41,876 nucleotides of DNA from Candidatus Pacearchaeota archaeon (lineage in GTDB: Archaea > Nanobdellota > Nanobdellia > Pacearchaeales > GW2011-AR1). Position numbers and translations under genes: made by a program. Under the pieces are notes generated by a model. That model saw nothing but the letters and a program-made list of their open reading frames with translations, searched no databases and was not told where the DNA came from. Shown here one piece after another: positions 17,508-26,950 of the stretch. Position 1 is the first letter of the stretch. Every line of letters starts with the position of its first letter. The stretch covers positions 1 to 41,876 of the forward strand of contig SICU01000003.1 in the NCBI GenBank assembly GCA_009694755.1, given 5' to 3'.

Positions 17508-18790
17508 TGTTTAACATTTCCAATAACTTTTTTCCCATACATATACGAAACAAGAACATCTGGAATTTTCACAGTTCCATCTTTTTGTTGATAATTCTCT
17601 AATATAGCAACCATCGCTCTTGAAGTAGCTATTGCAGTATTGTTAAGTGTATGAGGAACATATTTTTCTCCAGTTCCCGGGTCAATTCTAATTTTTAATT
17701 TGCGAGCCTGTGCGTCAGTTAAATTTGAACAAGAACCAACTTCAAAATATCCTTTTTTACGAGGAGACCACGCCTCAATATCCACTTGAATATGTTTCAA
17801 ATCTCCCAAATCTCCAGAACATATTGCTAAAACACGAACTGGAATGCCAAGCTCCTTGAAAATTTCAACAGTAATTTTTTTTAACTCTTCAAAAAATTTC
17901 ATAGATTCAGAAGGTTTGCAGACAACAACCATTTCTATCTTGTTAAACTGGTGGCTTCTGTAAATTCCTTTCTCATCAATTCCATGAGATCCAATTTCTT
18001 TTCTAAAACACATAGAATATGAATTAAATTTCAAAGGCAATTTTTTCTCTTGAATAATTGTATCAATATAACGACCAATCAGAGAATGCTCGCTCGTCCC
18101 AATCAAATACAGGTCTTCGCCTTCAATCTTATAAATCTGATTTGTCATATCGTTCAAGTCCGTTACGTTTTTAATAACATCAGAACGCAACATCAAAGGA
18201 GTTTCAACATAAGTAAATCCTTTCTGAACAAGTTTGTCTAAAACAAAACGAATTAACGCTTGATTCAACAAAGCCAAATCACCTTGCAAATAATAAAACC
18301 CGTTACCTGAAGTTTTAGCCGACGCATCAAAATCAGCAACACCCAAATTTTCTGCAATTTCTGCATGGCTTCTAACTTCAAAATCAAACTTCCTAGGTTT
18401 ACCAATAACTTCCCATTCTTTATTTTCGGAGTCATCTTTTCCAAGAGGAACATCTTTGTGCATAATATTAGGTATTTTTTTCAACATTTGAGAAATTTCA
18501 TTTTCAAATTCATACATTTGTTTTTCCAAAGATTCAATTTTTGCAGGAATTTCTCCAGCTTCTTTCAAAAGTTTTTTAACATCTTTACCTAACTTTTTTG
18601 CATCAGCAATTTCTTTAGATATTTTATTTCTACTAGAACGAATATTATCTACTTCTCCCTTCAAAGCACGCCATTTTATATCTTTAGAAATAATTTCATC
18701 AACTAATTTCAGCCTATCTTTTTTATTCTTTTTTTTAATATTTTCTTTAACTATATCGGGATTTTCGCGTAAAAACTTAATATCAAACAT
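17504..18790 (-). CDS. serS: Seryl-tRNA synthetase
   Basis: MFDIKFLRENPDIVKEN; class II motifs CFRKEIGSHGIDEKGIYRSHQFNKIEM and HTLNNTAIATSRAMVAILENYQ. Confidence 0.97.
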   Translation of the reverse strand: MFDIKFLRENPDIVKENIKKKNKKDRLKLVDEIISKDIKWRALKGEVDNIRSSRNKISKEIADAKKLGKDVKKLLKEAGEIPAKIESLEKQMYEFENEISQMLKKIPNIMHKDVPLGKDDSENKEWEVIGKPRKFDFEVRSHAEIAENLGVADFDASAKTSGNGFYYLQGDLALLNQALIRFVLDKLVQKGFTYVETPLMLRSDVIKNVTDLNDMTNQIYKIEGEDLYLIGTSEHSLIGRYIDTIIQEKKLPLKFNSYSMCFRKEIGSHGIDEKGIYRSHQFNKIEMVVVCKPSESMKFFEELKKITVEIFKELGIPVRVLAICSGDLGDLKHIQVDIEAWSPRKKGYFEVGSCSNLTDAQARKLKIRIDPGTGEKYVPHTLNNTAIATSRAMVAILENYQQKDGTVKIPDVLVSYMYGKKVIGNVKQ

Positions 18791-18926
18791 ATCTAATCAA
18801 AAAGAAAGGAGTATTTAAAATTAATTTAATGAAAGTTGAGGGTTTATTCTTTCCCCGTTTAGGACAAGTTTCATATTTTCAGCAACCCTCTCAAAACCTC
18901 AATCCGTTTAAATCTTTCTAAAACAA

Positions 18927-20297
18927 TTATCTTCGTCCGAACCTTGAACTTCCACGAGAACCGCCTCGTCCGCCACCAGAACTTTCGCCACCACCAAATC
19001 TTGAACTTCCACTTCCAAATGAACGTCCTCCACCAGAATCTCCGCGTCCGCCATCATGAGAACCACCAGAACTTCTTCCGTATGAACGAGCTCCGTCGCG
19101 AGAACCTCCAAAACGTCCTTTGCCTCCAAAAGTCAAACGTCCACGATTATCTCGATCATTAGTTTCTTCTCTAAATCTAACATGTATCGGAGCGACTTCC
19201 GGCATTTCTTGTTGAACGATAGTTAAAGACGGATCAGACAAAACTTTTCTAAAACTATCATAATCTCTCTGCGAAACTATTGTAATCGCAATTCCTTCTT
19301 TTCCAGCACGAGCAGTTCTTCCGATTCTATGAATATATTCTATGCTAGTTTTAGGAACATCGAAATTATACACGTGTGAAACATTTTTAACATCGAGCCC
19401 TCTCGCCGCAACGTCTGTGCAAACTAAAATCAAAGCTTTCGCAGAATGAAATTCTTCTAAAACGCGACTACGTTTATTTTGCGCAAGTCCTCCGTGAATT
19501 GCAATTGCATCAAGGCCGTTGCGTTCCAAATTATGAACGACATAATCCGCGTTTCTTCGAGTATTACAAAACACCATAACTAATCCTGACTTCTCTTCTT
19601 TTAACAAATGAACAAGCATCGAAAATTTCAAATTACTCGGAGTATCATAATATACTTGTTTCAGTTTTGAAGGGTCAACATAAGATTCAGACTCAATTAA
19701 AACTGGTTCTTTCATATAATGTTTCGCAATTCTTTGAATATCTGGAGAAATAGTCGCGGAAAATAAAAGAGTCTGTCTTTCTTTCGGACATTCATCAATA
19801 ATAGTAACTACATCGTCGATAAAACCCATGTCTAACATTCTGTCTGCTTCGTCTAAAACTAAAAATTTAAGACGCGATAAATCGAGAGAATCATTTCTCA
19901 AATGATCTAAAATTCTTCCAGGAGTTCCAACAACAATATCTGCATGACGAAGAGCCACTTTCTGCGGTTCAATTGAAACGCCCCCATAAATTTCGCGAAC
20001 ATCTAATTTTTTATACTGTGAAAATTTATGCAAACTCCTACCAACTTGTTCAGCTAATTCTCGAGTTGGAGTTAAAACCAATGCTTGAATTCCTTTTCCA
20101 GTAAATATTTTTTCAATTATTCCTGCACCAAATGCAAGAGTTTTTCCAGAACCTGTTGCCGAACTTCCAAGTACATCTTTTCCAGTTAAAACTAACGGAA
20201 TTGCTTTTTCCTGAATATCACTCGGTTCAGTAAAACCGATAGATTCTATAACTTTTAACATTTCGGCACTCAAGCCAAGTTTTCTAAATGATTCCAT
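18927..20297 (-). CDS. DEAD-box RNA helicase with RGG/SGGG-rich C-terminal tail
   Basis: SATGSGKT, LTPTRELAEQV, VGTPGRILDHL, LDEADRMLDMGF, SATI, HRIGRTARAG; tail RSFGSGSSRFGGGESSGGGRGGSRGSSRFGRR. Confidence 0.95.
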   Translation of the reverse strand: MESFRKLGLSAEMLKVIESIGFTEPSDIQEKAIPLVLTGKDVLGSSATGSGKTLAFGAGIIEKIFTGKGIQALVLTPTRELAEQVGRSLHKFSQYKKLDVREIYGGVSIEPQKVALRHADIVVGTPGRILDHLRNDSLDLSRLKFLVLDEADRMLDMGFIDDVVTIIDECPKERQTLLFSATISPDIQRIAKHYMKEPVLIESESYVDPSKLKQVYYDTPSNLKFSMLVHLLKEEKSGLVMVFCNTRRNADYVVHNLERNGLDAIAIHGGLAQNKRSRVLEEFHSAKALILVCTDVAARGLDVKNVSHVYNFDVPKTSIEYIHRIGRTARAGKEGIAITIVSQRDYDSFRKVLSDPSLTIVQQEMPEVAPIHVRFREETNDRDNRGRLTFGGKGRFGGSRDGARSYGRSSGGSHDGGRGDSGGGRSFGSGSSRFGGGESSGGGRGGSRGSSRFGRR

Positions 20298-20364
20298 AAA
20301 TACCTCAACAAAATACCCTTTTTAAAGTAAACTTTTTATTTTCCAACTAAATTATATTAAATTT

Positions 20365-21216
20365 TTATTTTTTCATAGATATATCTAATCGATTATATGC
20401 TAATGCAACATTCTTATCTCGAGATATTAACTCATAAATTTTTTTAGTTATATCGCTTCTTACTTTAGAAAGTTGTTGAACTGGTGCAAAAAATAAAACT
20501 TTAATTTTCATTCCATTTTCCACCATTGAAACGCGAGAAACTATCTCATTATTAATTTTTTTACTATATTCTCCTGCGAATTCCTTTGCAACCAAACAAC
20601 CGATTTCCATCGCTCTGTCTAAATTGCTGTCATATTTTACTGTGTAATTAACTTCGTCCAATACAAAATCGTGAAGAAGTGTATGATTAATTATATTCTC
20701 TTCAAAGAGTTTGTAATTAGGAATTAAAACATTTCTGCCAGAATGTTGTTCAGAGTCTATATTTCCTCCAACTTCATCAATATAAACGTGAGTCAAAGAA
20801 AGGTCATATACATCTCCTTTAATCGTTCCAATAGAAATTCTATCGCCTACTTGAAATGGTCGTTTTATCACAATCATTATCCAAGCAGCAATACCAGTAA
20901 TCGGTTTTTGTAAAGCGAAACCAATCGCAGCAGTAAGAAGCCCTGCAACAACTCCGATACCAGCCCAAGATTTAAAATAGGATAAAAAAGCAAATAAAAT
21001 AATAACCCAAGTCACAGTTATATTAATCATTCTGGAAAAAATCTTAATAGTGGAAATATGATTTTTTGACTTAGCTCGTTTAAGTAAACGTTTCTTAACA
21101 AATAATAAAATAAATTTAAAAAAAGCAATTAACACAATACAAATAATTATTATTTCTAAAATAGGCACAAATCTGGTAAAACCATTCTCAAAAACAATAA
21201 ATCCTTTAAACATCAC
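20365..21216 (-). CDS. MscS-family mechanosensitive channel
   Basis: AGLLTAAIGFALQKPITGIAAWIMIVIKRPFQVGDRISIG. Confidence 0.85.
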   Translation of the reverse strand: MMFKGFIVFENGFTRFVPILEIIIICIVLIAFFKFILLFVKKRLLKRAKSKNHISTIKIFSRMINITVTWVIILFAFLSYFKSWAGIGVVAGLLTAAIGFALQKPITGIAAWIMIVIKRPFQVGDRISIGTIKGDVYDLSLTHVYIDEVGGNIDSEQHSGRNVLIPNYKLFEENIINHTLLHDFVLDEVNYTVKYDSNLDRAMEIGCLVAKEFAGEYSKKINNEIVSRVSMVENGMKIKVLFFAPVQQLSKVRSDITKKIYELISRDKNVALAYNRLDISMKK

Positions 21217-21349
21217 AAATAAAAATCAAAGCAATATATAAACTTAATAGCTTAAAATAAAAATTCCCAACCTAAACAGAGCCTTGAGGTGTCCCTCCAG
21301 TTGAAGAAAATTAAGAACAATTAAATACAAAACAAGTTTTAAAGAATTA

Positions 21350-22399
21350 ATGAAAAAAGAGATAATTTCAATAAAAACAATTAGAATTGGAAGGAATTTA
21401 AAAGTTTATGAAAAAACAGAAAAATCTTGGAAAATATCTAAGACAATAATTCCAAAAATTGAAGAAACAATTAAATTATTTAAATCAAATAATAATTTTA
21501 AAGAATTAATCGATAAAAAAGACAAACGTTTTTTGAAAGGGCAAATTTCTCCGCAAGGACAAATTCAAGGAGCAAGAATAAACATTCTCCCAGATGGACA
21601 AAAATTAGACAAGGCGTATTCATTACTTGCCAAAAATTTAACTTTCCACGATGAATCATCCCAGAGTCATTGGGATGTAATTTATCAAAATCCTAATGGC
21701 AATTTCGCATATTGTTATAATTTAGAAAAAAAGAAAAAATCTGTAAAAAATAAATACAAAAAAGTTGAAAAATTTGAAGAAATTTATCCTGAATTAGAAA
21801 AAAATGTTGAACACGCATTAAAAGACAAAAAAGATATTTATGCAGTTCCAATGTATACATTACTAAAAACATATATGAGAATAGGAAATGAAATGTATTA
21901 TAAAACAACAGGACATAAAGGATTAACAACGCTTACAAAAAAAGATATTTTACTAGATAAAAATGAAGCGACATTTGACTATATCTCAAAAAACGGAGTT
22001 CCGATGACTATAACTCAAGAATTTCCAAAAGAATATATTCAAAGAATGAAAGAAGAAATAAAAAATAAGAAAAATTCAGATTTTATATTCACTAATAATC
22101 ACAACAAACCGCTCAAAGACACGGATTTTATGAATGCATTTGAAAATTATTGCGGGGAAAGATTTTATCCGCACATAGTTCGTTCCTTTTATGCAACAAA
22201 AAAAGCCGAAGATTTTTTAAAAAGTCATAAAAGTGCAAAAAAAGAAGAAATTAAAGAATTATTTACCGAAATAGCAGAGAAATTAGGACATAAAAAGTTC
22301 GATAAAAAACAAAATGATTGGAAAGATAATTACTCTGTAACAATCCACTATTATATTCAACCAGACTTAGTAGATAAAATACAAAGGTTAGTTAAGTAA
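21350..22399 (+). CDS. Eukaryotic-type DNA topoisomerase IB-like / tyrosine-recombinase-fold protein
   Basis: LLKTYMRIGNEMYYKTTGHKGLTTLTKKDI resembles the TopIB core; HIVRSFYATKKAEDFLK; C-terminal Tyr-rich NYSVTIHYYIQPDLV. Confidence 0.75.
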   Translation: MKKEIISIKTIRIGRNLKVYEKTEKSWKISKTIIPKIEETIKLFKSNNNFKELIDKKDKRFLKGQISPQGQIQGARINILPDGQKLDKAYSLLAKNLTFHDESSQSHWDVIYQNPNGNFAYCYNLEKKKKSVKNKYKKVEKFEEIYPELEKNVEHALKDKKDIYAVPMYTLLKTYMRIGNEMYYKTTGHKGLTTLTKKDILLDKNEATFDYISKNGVPMTITQEFPKEYIQRMKEEIKNKKNSDFIFTNNHNKPLKDTDFMNAFENYCGERFYPHIVRSFYATKKAEDFLKSHKSAKKEEIKELFTEIAEKLGHKKFDKKQNDWKDNYSVTIHYYIQPDLVDKIQRLVK

Positions 22400-22483
22400 T
22401 TTTTTATCTATTTTTATTTTGAAATCATAAGAACATCAGTTCCAAATATTAAAAATTGAAATTAGAAATTATCCTCAGAGAAT

Positions 22484-22864
22484 TTATCTATTTTCAAATT
22501 TATAATCTAAAGTATATTTATCCGAGCCAAAAATAGATAGCGCTAAAGTTGCGAAAGCAATACCAAAGTCACGAATTCCAATAGGATTAAATCCGAGAGA
22601 GAAAGCAATTCCAAATAAATGTAGCGATAAAATCAAAGCAGAAAATCGAACATATAATCCAATAATTAAAAACAATCCGAAAATAAGTTCTAAAAATCCA
22701 TTAAAAACAACTAAATTATTTGCAGTCATTCCAGAAAAAACCATAAATTCTGGAACAAATGAAGTCCAAGAATCTGGGCTATAAACTTGTTGAAATCCAA
22801 AATATAAAAATACTAAAGCCATAGAAACACGCAAAATTACAAATGCAAAATCTTTAGAATTCAT
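22484..22864 (-). CDS. DoxX-family membrane protein
   Basis: LRVSMALVFLYFGFQQ...NGFLELIFGLFLIIGLYVRFSALILSLHLFGIAFSLG...IRDFGIAFATLAL. Confidence 0.85.
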   Translation of the reverse strand: MNSKDFAFVILRVSMALVFLYFGFQQVYSPDSWTSFVPEFMVFSGMTANNLVVFNGFLELIFGLFLIIGLYVRFSALILSLHLFGIAFSLGFNPIGIRDFGIAFATLALSIFGSDKYTLDYKFENR

Positions 22865-23323
22865 TTAAATTTTCCCGACAATATCAAAATCGCCGATTAA
22901 TGTTCCAATTTTCATAAGCATATCCACTTTTTTAGTTCCATGTTTACCAACAAATGCTTGTGCAAATTTTTCAGAAGTTCCGCAAAATGGAATTATTGCC
23001 CCCGCAGAACCTGGATGTCCTGGTAAAAAGGAAGTAATATCGTAAACTTTTCCACCGTAAGCAATCCAACAATCAGAAGAAGAATTATGCATTCCAAGAC
23101 GCGAAAGAGTAATTTTTCCTAAATTTGAAGAATTTTGAATAGAAGAATTATTTTTTCCAAGATTATAATTATTTTCTGAAAAATCATCGTTATCCTCATC
23201 TTCATCGTCAAATTCTGATGAATCATCATCAAAATATAATGAACTCGAAACTGAAAGTCTAGTGAACATTGTAACTCCTAAAACAAGTAGAATAATCAAA
23301 CCAGCAAAAAATATTTTTTTCAT
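22865..23323 (-). CDS. Cytochrome b5-like heme-binding domain protein, membrane anchored
   Basis: LSRLGMHNSSSDCWIAYGGKVYDITSFLPGHPGSAGAIIPFCGTSEKFAQAFVGKHG: HPG and second His positions conserved. Confidence 0.88.
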   Translation of the reverse strand: MKKIFFAGLIILLVLGVTMFTRLSVSSSLYFDDDSSEFDDEDEDNDDFSENNYNLGKNNSSIQNSSNLGKITLSRLGMHNSSSDCWIAYGGKVYDITSFLPGHPGSAGAIIPFCGTSEKFAQAFVGKHGTKKVDMLMKIGTLIGDFDIVGKI

Positions 23324-23373
23324 AAATTATTTAAAAAACAAACTATTTAAATATACATCTCAAAAATAAATTT

Positions 23374-23826
23374 TTATTTTCTTTTTTTAGTTTTTTGTTT
23401 CTTAATTATCTCTTTTTCAACCGATTTGCCTCGTGAACCGATAAATGTAGCACTGATTAAAACTAAAATCCAAGGAATATAAGCTGTGAAAGTTTTATAA
23501 TATTCAGACATTCCTTGAATATTTTTATCTAAAATTAAAGCAATTATTATTTGTAATAAATCTAAAACAATTCCTACTAAAATAAAAGTCAAACCTAATT
23601 TCAAACCTTCGTTTAGATTTCTTTGTATTCCAACTTTTTTGAAATACCAAACTGAAGCAAATGAAGTTAATAGAACAGTTATTGCAATTGTAGAGATATA
23701 GGAAATATTTTGTAAATTCTGAGGAGAATCAAAACTTAAAAGCATAATTGTAGTTAAAATTATTCCAGTAATTAGAGTCACAATATAGAATGCAACAGCA
23801 ATTAAAATTCCTCTTTTAACATCCAT
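23374..23826 (-). CDS. Four-TM membrane protein
   Basis: 150-aa hydrophobic ORF with basic C-terminus. Confidence 0.55.
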   Translation of the reverse strand: MDVKRGILIAVAFYIVTLITGIILTTIMLLSFDSPQNLQNISYISTIAITVLLTSFASVWYFKKVGIQRNLNEGLKLGLTFILVGIVLDLLQIIIALILDKNIQGMSEYYKTFTAYIPWILVLISATFIGSRGKSVEKEIIKKQKTKKRK

Positions 23827-23897
23827 ATTATTTTTAAGTTAAAGAGGTTTTTAAGCTTTAGGTATCTTTTTAAGTCAGAGTTTAATTTCGTAAATAA

Positions 23898-23979
23898 GCC
23901 CGGATGGCACAATGGCACTGCGCTAGTCTCGAAAACTAGTTTCCTCACGGATTTCTCGGTTCGATTCCGAGTCCGGGCG
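23898..23979 (+). tRNA. tRNA-Ser(CGA)
   Basis: GCCCGGA acceptor/TCCGGGC; CTAGT CTCGAAA ACTAG anticodon arm; long variable arm; CTCGG TTCGATT CCGAG; discriminator G. Confidence 0.92.
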
Positions 23980-23995
23980 TTCCAGAATCGAGACT

Positions 23996-24985
23996 TCACA
24001 ATATCTTATCAACAACAGGGTCATAATTAAAGATTACATCTTTACATTTACTTATTGCACGTAATTGGTATATTGGATAATAAATCACTGTAACATTGAT
24101 TAAACTATTTTTTATTGAAAGAACGTGTTTTTCAACTTCATCATTAATATGAAATTTTTCTTCTGATTTTAGTCTTTCTCTATATCCTTTTTTCTCTAAC
24201 ATCTCTAATCTTTCTATTGATTCTCGAATCATTCTTTTTAGTATATTTCTATCTCTTTCATAGGCTGTATGTTTAAGCTTACTTTCAAGCATTTTTATCT
24301 TATTAGCACATGTTTCAACTTCTTCATCTTTCTCGTGAATTTGTTTATGGTAATGGTTCTTTACTCTAAATAATTCTTTTTTTATTTTTTCTTTCAGAAT
24401 TAATTTAAGTGGTATTACATCTTGGCTAACTTTTTCATTGAGCAATTCTTTTGCTTTTTTATAAAATTCCTGAATATCCATCTCTGGAAGAATATCAGCA
24501 TTACCTTTTTGAAGATTAAATTTAGATAAATCTATATCTGAATACTTTTGACTTTTAATAAGTATAGTATTTATTGTTTGTTTTTTATTATTGAGATATT
24601 GGTACTTAGATAAAAATGAGAATCTATATAAAAAACTTAATGTTTCAGAATTAATTCCTATAAACTTATATTTTATTAGATTTAACTTGCTATTGATTTT
24701 AGCTATATCTGGTTTAATGTTTATTTTCAATAAGCAAGTCAATCCTTTATCACTGAGATAATCTCTAATTGCGAGTAAAAAATAACTTCCTTGCATTATT
24801 AGTTCTGAATCTTTATATGTGTTATGAGCATTGATGTCAAAAACGAATTTATACGGTGCTTTTTTACCAATAAATTCTTCAAATTCAGTTTGAACTCCAC
24901 TAATTATTAATAAGCTACCCTTATCCTCGATTATACAATCTTTGAAAAATTCTAAAAGAAATTTCTTTGAGTTATTTTTGGCCAT
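23996..24985 (-). CDS. SNF2-associated partner protein 2, lacking the zinc-ribbon C-terminus
   Basis: Paralogous to 13896..15095 (SELIMQGSYFLLAIRDYLSDKG; VIYYPIYQLRAISKCKDVIFNYDPVVDKIL vs VILCPLYNFEVFFKNENITRLVLLSYEPLYNKFVF) but stops 16 bp from tRNA-Ser. Confidence 0.7.
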   Translation of the reverse strand: MAKNNSKKFLLEFFKDCIIEDKGSLLIISGVQTEFEEFIGKKAPYKFVFDINAHNTYKDSELIMQGSYFLLAIRDYLSDKGLTCLLKINIKPDIAKINSKLNLIKYKFIGINSETLSFLYRFSFLSKYQYLNNKKQTINTILIKSQKYSDIDLSKFNLQKGNADILPEMDIQEFYKKAKELLNEKVSQDVIPLKLILKEKIKKELFRVKNHYHKQIHEKDEEVETCANKIKMLESKLKHTAYERDRNILKRMIRESIERLEMLEKKGYRERLKSEEKFHINDEVEKHVLSIKNSLINVTVIYYPIYQLRAISKCKDVIFNYDPVVDKIL

Positions 24986-24997
24986 ATTATGAATTTA

Positions 24998-26845
24998 CTA
25001 GTCTAGTAACTCCGAAGTATACTTTTTAGTTTGTTGATAATTATCGATTCCTTTTTTTATCTCTTTGTTTACTTTATCTATATCACTAGCGAATTTGCTC
25101 AAATTATTTTTAGAATCTAAAAAAGCAGTCATAATTTTTTCTTCAAACTTAATTGAACTAGATTTTCCATTAGAGTCTAGACCCATATTAAATAAAATGA
25201 TTGGTAGTTCGCCCATAATTAGTCCAATACAGCACATTTTATTTATAATTAAATCCACTACGTGCTCTTCCATAGTATCTTTAGTAGCAAGATTATATAC
25301 AAATATATCTTTAGTCTGTCCAATTCTATCCAAACGTCCTATGCGCTGTTCAACAGTCATCGGATTCCAAGGGAGATCGTAATTGATAATATTTGAACAG
25401 AATTGCAAGTTTAATCCTTCAGAACCAGTTTCAGTACTTAGAAGAATTTGAGTCTTTTCTTTAAATTCTTTTATTCTTCTAGTTTTTTCATCAGCCGTCA
25501 AGCCTCCTTGAAACTCAGTAACTTTCATTTTACTTTTTTTTAGAATATCTGAAATATATTTTAGGGTTGCTGGATGCTTCGTGTAAATAAGTATTTTTGT
25601 CCCCTTGTCTATTTTATCTATTTCATATATTATTTTTATCAATTCTTTTAATTTGCTGTCCATTGATATATTCTTAAAATTATCAAGAATTCTCTTTGCA
25701 ATTTCAATAGTTGTTGTATGATATTTAGAATTAGATATCAAATTCTCAAGAAATTCAATTGAAGATTTTGACGAACTTGTTATTTTCGGGAGGATAACGT
25801 GGGCAGCAAGTATTGTTTTTATTGGTACACCATTGAAATCAAGATAATTATTTAATAATAAATCAACAACTTCAGCATATGTTCTTCTTTCTTCTATATC
25901 TAAATTAACTGATTGAATTATTGGAATCCGTTTCATATACTTTACCCCTACTGCTTCATCTCTACGTCTACGAATCATAACTTCAGAAAGCTTTCTTTTT
26001 AATTCCAGTGGATTGAGTGGGTGTCTTTTATCTCCATTTATTAAAAAATTTGAACGAAAATTGCTAATTGTTCCAAGATGCCCTCTTCTTAGAAGCGAGA
26101 GAAGATTATAAAGCTCAATTAAATCATTTTGAAAAGGAGTTGCAGTCAATAATAAAAGCCTTTTCTTCTGAAGTTTATCTACAAATTTCCATCTAAAAGT
26201 ATTTTTATCTTTTAGTTTATGTGCTTCATCTATTATTATAATGTCCCAATATATTTCGTGAGCTTTAGCATGTTTGAATACGTTGGTAGATGGATTGAAA
26301 TTTTTTATCTTATCCATTGAGGCTATAGCAAAATCCGTATTTTCCCATTCGCTTTCTTTATTGATTTCAGTGAAATTTAAATTAAATTTTGTAGTAAGCT
26401 CTTCTTTCCATTGTTGAACAAGAGAAGGAGGAGTTAAGATTAAAGCACGAGTTACAAAACCACGAACAATACATTCCTTTAAAACCATTCCAGCTGTAAT
26501 TGTTTTTCCAAGACCAACTTCATCAGCTAGCAATGCTCTACCATCTAAATCCCTTAAAATTTTAAGTGCTCCTTCTTGCTGATGCGGTAAGTTATAAGCA
26601 AGATTATTTTTAATTAATGGATATGAAATTAGTCCTTTTATTTCGGACTGTTTTGCTGCTTCTTCAGACTTTAGTCTAAGTTGAAATAAATTTTTTGGTT
26701 CAAATTTTTTATCTTTTATCCTCGTTATTATCTTTATTTCATTTAATACGATACTCTCAACAATCTTCAAATCTTTATCATAATATATCTTTTCTTCAAA
26801 ATTAGTGTTTTTCTCTTTCAACAAACTTTTTCTTTCAGAATTCAT
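24998..26845 (-). CDS. SNF2/RapA-like superfamily 2 ATPase, copy 2
   Basis: Same motifs as copy 1: LLADEVGLGKTITAG, ILTPPSLVQQW, IDEAHKLKDKNT, LLTATPFQNDLIELYNLLSLLRRGHLGT. Confidence 0.95.
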   Translation of the reverse strand: MNSERKSLLKEKNTNFEEKIYYDKDLKIVESIVLNEIKIITRIKDKKFEPKNLFQLRLKSEEAAKQSEIKGLISYPLIKNNLAYNLPHQQEGALKILRDLDGRALLADEVGLGKTITAGMVLKECIVRGFVTRALILTPPSLVQQWKEELTTKFNLNFTEINKESEWENTDFAIASMDKIKNFNPSTNVFKHAKAHEIYWDIIIIDEAHKLKDKNTFRWKFVDKLQKKRLLLLTATPFQNDLIELYNLLSLLRRGHLGTISNFRSNFLINGDKRHPLNPLELKRKLSEVMIRRRRDEAVGVKYMKRIPIIQSVNLDIEERRTYAEVVDLLLNNYLDFNGVPIKTILAAHVILPKITSSSKSSIEFLENLISNSKYHTTTIEIAKRILDNFKNISMDSKLKELIKIIYEIDKIDKGTKILIYTKHPATLKYISDILKKSKMKVTEFQGGLTADEKTRRIKEFKEKTQILLSTETGSEGLNLQFCSNIINYDLPWNPMTVEQRIGRLDRIGQTKDIFVYNLATKDTMEEHVVDLIINKMCCIGLIMGELPIILFNMGLDSNGKSSSIKFEEKIMTAFLDSKNNLSKFASDIDKVNKEIKKGIDNYQQTKKYTSELLD

Positions 26846-26950
26846 ATTTTTGCCTAAAGCTTTAATAGTTCTTAATCTTTGGCTTTTCTATGTTGCAAGG
26901 GTCTATGCCCATATCAAAGACTTATATTTTTGATGAATTAAGCACCAACA

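Noticed and set aside
18908-19129. Minus-strand ORF of 73 aa (VLVVLMMADAEILVEDVHLEVEVQ)
   Set aside because: Frame-shadow of the RGG/SGGG repeat tail of the DEAD-box helicase.
21285-21310. Possible small RNA hairpin GAGG-tgtc-CCTC before the TopIB-like gene
   Set aside because: Only a 4-bp stem; no supporting pattern.
23802-23999. Minus-strand ORF of 65 aa
   Set aside because: Runs antisense through tRNA-Ser.
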